Position numbers and translations under genes: made by a program. Below, piece after piece: positions 22,348-24,636 of a DNA stretch of 24,636 nucleotides. The notes under the pieces are model-generated. The model did not search any database and had not been told where the DNA came from. It saw nothing but the letters and a program-made list of their open reading frames with translations. Numbering within the stretch: position 1 is the first letter of the stretch; every line of letters begins with the position of its first letter. This stretch comes from an uncultured Variovorax sp. (GTDB lineage Bacteria > Pseudomonadota > Gammaproteobacteria > Burkholderiales > Burkholderiaceae), in the NCBI GenBank assembly GCA_946478645.1, contig CAMLCW010000026.1, forward strand, positions 1 to 24,636, written 5' to 3'.

Positions 22348-23220
22348 AGCGAGGAACCGGCGCACCACCGGCACCACCTGTTCGAGATGCGTCTCGAGCA
22401 GCCAGTGGCCGCCGTCGGTCATCACGAGTTCGGCCTTCGGCAGGTCGCGCAGGTAGGCGCGCCCCGACGGCTCGGGCATGTAGCCGTCGTTCGGCCCCCA
22501 GACGATCAGCGTCGGCGGCTGGTGTTCGCGCAGGTAGGCCTGGTAGCGCGGGAACCATTCGAGGTTCTCTTTCAGGCCTTCCATGAGACGGCGCGCGAGC
22601 TCGCGGCGCTCGGGTGTGTCCATCAGCGGCCAGTGCAGCTTCCAGAGATCGGGCGGGATCTGCGCGGCCTGCGCCTCGGGCACCTCGCCGACGAACTCGG
22701 CACGGAAGCCTTCCTCGCTCACGGCTTCGTCGAGCACCGCCCGGTGGGCGGGCGAGGGATCGCGCCAGAAGTCCTGGATCGCCTTGTATTTGGGACCGAG
22801 CGTGTCCTCGTAGATGTCGCCGTTCTGGATGATCAGGCCGCTGATGCGCGCAGGGTCGCGAATCGCCAGGCGCAGGCCGATCTGCGAGCCATAGTCGTGC
22901 AGCCAGAGCACGTGGCGGCCGATGCCGAGCCGCTCGCGGAAGGCATCGAGGAAGGCCGCGTACGTATCGAAGTCGTAGCCGAAGCGGCTTGCGTCGGGCG
23001 TGTCGCTGAGCCCGAAGCCCGGATAGTCGGGGGCCACGAGCCGCCAGCGATCGGTCAATGCCGGCATGAGCCGGCGAAACTGGAACGACGAGCACGGATA
23101 GCCGTGCGGCAGCAGCAGCACGGGCGCGCCGTGCGGGCCGGCCTCGCGGTAGAAGATGCGCATGCCGTCCACTTCGGTGAAGTGGTGGGCGACCGGGTGC
23201 GTGTCGACGTGTTCGGTCAT
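22336..23220 (-). CDS. Alpha/beta hydrolase with Asp nucleophile (dehalogenase/epoxide hydrolase type)
   Basis: The protein has 294 residues. The oxyanion HG-P motif is LLLPHGYPCSS (His39-Gly40). The nucleophile elbow is LWLHDYGSQIGL with Asp109 in the place where esterases have Ser. The acid is probably Asp245 in VWGPNDGYMPE, and the base His272 in TDGGHWLLETH. An Asp nucleophile marks haloalkane/haloacetate dehalogenases and epoxide hydrolases. Tyr110 replaces the halide-binding Trp of haloalkane dehalogenases, so epoxide hydrolysis or another reaction is as likely. The ATG at 23220 is preferred to the in-frame GTG at 23235. It lies 61 bp downstream of the M20 hydrolase gene on the same strand and overlaps the convergent aminotransferase gene by 12 bp. 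Confidence 0.85.
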   Translation of the reverse strand: MTEHVDTHPVAHHFTEVDGMRIFYREAGPHGAPVLLLPHGYPCSSFQFRRLMPALTDRWRLVAPDYPGFGLSDTPDASRFGYDFDTYAAFLDAFRERLGIGRHVLWLHDYGSQIGLRLAIRDPARISGLIIQNGDIYEDTLGPKYKAIQDFWRDPSPAHRAVLDEAVSEEGFRAEFVGEVPEAQAAQIPPDLWKLHWPLMDTPERRELARRLMEGLKENLEWFPRYQAYLREHQPPTLIVWGPNDGYMPEPSGRAYLRDLPKAELVMTDGGHWLLETHLEQVVPVVRRFLASAL

Positions 23221-23281
23221 GCACCCATGCTGCACGCCGGCGTGGGCGCGGTTGTAGGCGGTGTTTGACGCGCCGCGTCGG

Positions 23282-24541
23282 TCAGGCCAGCAGGTCGCTC
23301 AAGGTGCGCGCGATCACCTTGGTCGCGCGGCGCAGGTCCTCGAGCATCACGCGCTCGTCGCTGCGCTTGGCATGCGATTCAAGCACGGTGCGCGGCCCCG
23401 CGCCGTAGATCACGCCCGGGATGCCGGCTTCGCCGTAGAGCCGCACGTCGGTGTAGAGCGGCGTGCCCATGGCCTTGACCGGCTCGCCGAACAGTTCGCC
23501 GCCATGCTTCTGGATCGCGTCGACCAGCGGCTTGTTGCCCGCGAGCGGCTTCATCGAATTGGCCAAGAGCAGCCGCTTGATCTCGACCGTGATGCCTTCG
23601 CTCTGGGCCGCCGCATCGGCGATCACCTTGCGGATCGCGGCCTCGACCTCGACCGGGTTCTCCTCGGGGATCATGCGGCGGTCGAGCTTGAACACGACTT
23701 TGCCGGGCACGACGTTGGTGTTGGTGCCGCCCTCGATGCGGCCCACGTTGAGGTACGGATGGGTGATGCCCTCGACCTTCGACGTGACCTGCTTGTAGAG
23801 CGCGTTCTGCGCATAGAGCGCGTTGAGGATCTTGACCGCGCCCTGCAGCGCGTCGACGCCCGTGGCCGGAATGGCCGCGTGGGCCATCTTGCCGTGCACC
23901 GTCACTTCCATCTGCAGGCAACCGTTGTGGGCCGTGACCACTTCGTAGCTGAAGCCGGCCGCGATCATCAGGTCGGGCTTGGTGAGGCCGTTCTTCAGCA
24001 GCCAGCCGGGGCCGAGGATGCCGCCGAATTCCTCGTCGTAGGTGAAGTGCAGCTCGACGCTGCCCTTCGATGGCTTTGCCACCGCTTCGAGCGCGCGCAG
24101 CGCGAAGGTGAAGCTCGCGAAGTCGCTCTTGCTGACCGCGGCCGCGCGGCCGTAGAGCGCGCCGCCTTCGATCTCGCCGCCGTAGGGGTCGTGCGTCCAG
24201 CCTTCGCCGGGCGGCACCACGTCGCCATGCGCATTGAGCGCCACGGTCAAGCCTTGGCTTGACCGTTCTCCATTCTTGCGGTCGCCTTCTTCGCCGTAGC
24301 GGCGGCGCACGATCAGGTTGGTGATCGATTCGAGGCCGTAGTCCTTCACTTCCTGTGCGGGCACGGCGTGCTTTTCGGCCGCAAGGCCGAAGCCCTCGAG
24401 CAGCTCGGCGGTGCGCTCGGCATGCGGCGCGTTGTTGCCGGGCGGCGTGTCGGTGGGCACCTGCACCAGTTGCTGCAGGAACTTCACTTCCTCGTCGAAG
24501 TGGCTGTCGATCCAGGCGTCGAGCTTGGCGTAGTCGGTCAT
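23282..24541 (-). CDS. M20-family metallohydrolase (ArgE/DapE type) with altered metal site
   Basis: The 419-residue protein has the M20 layout of catalytic domain, inserted dimerisation domain and catalytic domain. Visible are NAHGDVVP (metal ligand His105, Asp107), TYDEEFGG (catalytic Glu170, ligand Glu171), HGKMAHAAIP (His221) in the dimerisation domain, and a C-terminal ESHAKRSDE histidine. Two usual ligands look displaced: the bridging Asp of GRGxxDxK is in a GRAAAVSKSD context, and the Glu/Asp of the GEPT segment is AGFS. The family removes acyl or succinyl groups, or cuts dipeptides and N-carbamoyl amino acids; the substrate is unknown. A loop before the first metal motif (about 84-98) contains RSSQGLTV encoded by a perfect palindrome. 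It starts 23 bp after an upstream partial gene, so they form an operon. Confidence 0.88.
   Translation of the reverse strand: MTDYAKLDAWIDSHFDEEVKFLQQLVQVPTDTPPGNNAPHAERTAELLEGFGLAAEKHAVPAQEVKDYGLESITNLIVRRRYGEEGDRKNGERSSQGLTVALNAHGDVVPPGEGWTHDPYGGEIEGGALYGRAAAVSKSDFASFTFALRALEAVAKPSKGSVELHFTYDEEFGGILGPGWLLKNGLTKPDLMIAAGFSYEVVTAHNGCLQMEVTVHGKMAHAAIPATGVDALQGAVKILNALYAQNALYKQVTSKVEGITHPYLNVGRIEGGTNTNVVPGKVVFKLDRRMIPEENPVEVEAAIRKVIADAAAQSEGITVEIKRLLLANSMKPLAGNKPLVDAIQKHGGELFGEPVKAMGTPLYTDVRLYGEAGIPGVIYGAGPRTVLESHAKRSDERVMLEDLRRATKVIARTLSDLLA
24243..24266. repeat. Perfect 11-base inverted repeat with 2-base loop inside the M20 gene
   Basis: ACGGTCAAGCC (24243-24253), TT, then GGCTTGACCGT (24256-24266) form a 24-base palindrome. 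It encodes part of a surface loop (RSSQGLTV) just before the NAHGD metal motif, where related proteins as I recall them are shorter. It could be a small palindromic insertion tolerated in frame. Confidence 0.7.
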
Positions 24542-24564
24542 GTCGTTGTTTCTTCTTCGGTGAA

Positions 24565-24636
24565 TCAGTGGGGCTGTTCGGCGGCGAGGTTGTCGAGCAG
24601 GTTCTGGAATGCGCGCACCGCGAGTTCGATGTCGTC
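24565..24636 (-). CDS. C-terminal end of an unidentified protein (cut by window edge)
   Basis: The last 23 codons (DDIELAVRAFQNLLDNLAAE, then QPH and TGA) of a gene that runs off the right edge. The stretch is one amphipathic helix, insufficient to name a family. It stops 23 bp before the M20 hydrolase ATG on the same strand, so it is probably the preceding gene of the same operon. Confidence 0.55.
   Translation of the reverse strand, partial: DDIELAVRAFQNLLDNLAAEQPH

Overview
The window is about 24.6 kb of high-GC DNA, densely coding on both strands. It most resembles a chromosomal segment of a betaproteobacterium of the Comamonadaceae (Variovorax-like). The grounds are the codon bias, the argH / AlgZ-AlgR-type neighbourhood, the many LysR and MFS genes, and protein sequences that read like that family. 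No database search was possible, so this placement is inference. I saw no rRNA, tRNA, CRISPR array, phage gene or intact insertion sequence.

Region 1 (1-1200): the start of a bacterial alpha-2-macroglobulin gene (minus strand, TTG start), then a 570-bp stretch without an intact gene. That stretch holds the wreckage of a type II toxin-antitoxin pair: a C-terminal piece of a Phd/YefM-like antitoxin and a VapC-type PIN toxin with its middle deleted. Region 2 (1200-6150): an OpgC-family membrane acyltransferase gene overlaps a convergent TPR lipoprotein gene. Next comes a minus-strand operon of ECF sigma factor, RskA-like anti-sigma factor and secreted SGNH hydrolase, with a divergent DUF3455 lipoprotein gene on the plus strand. 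The sigma operon and the DUF3455 gene are separated by two back-to-back copies of the same promoter-like element, TGAATCC-N16-CGTA. I read this as an autoregulated cell-envelope regulon, and it is the most interesting signal in the window.

Region 3 (6240-9420): a small membrane-anchored protein, a multi-pass membrane protein with a TPR-like tail, and a convergent rhomboid protease that also has a helical tail. Region 4 (9440-14920): argH, divergent from a LytS/AlgZ-type histidine kinase, an AlgR-type LytTR response regulator and an AI-2E-family transporter. The last three are joined by two ATGA overlaps and followed 12 bp later by a metallo-beta-lactamase-fold hydrolase. The argH-kinase-regulator neighbourhood recalls argH-fimS-algR of Pseudomonas.

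Region 5 (14910-18490): an MFS transporter divergent from a LysR regulator, then a second MFS transporter. Region 6 (18600-24636): a LysR gene overlaps a SET-domain methyltransferase gene by 4 bp. Divergent from them is a solute-binding protein gene followed after 2 bp by a class V aminotransferase gene. Facing these is a minus-strand cluster of an unidentified partial gene, an M20-type hydrolase with unusual metal-site residues and a perfect palindrome in its coding sequence, and an alpha/beta hydrolase with an Asp nucleophile. Region 6 looks like a small catabolic locus for an amino-acid-like compound, but its substrate cannot be read from the sequence.
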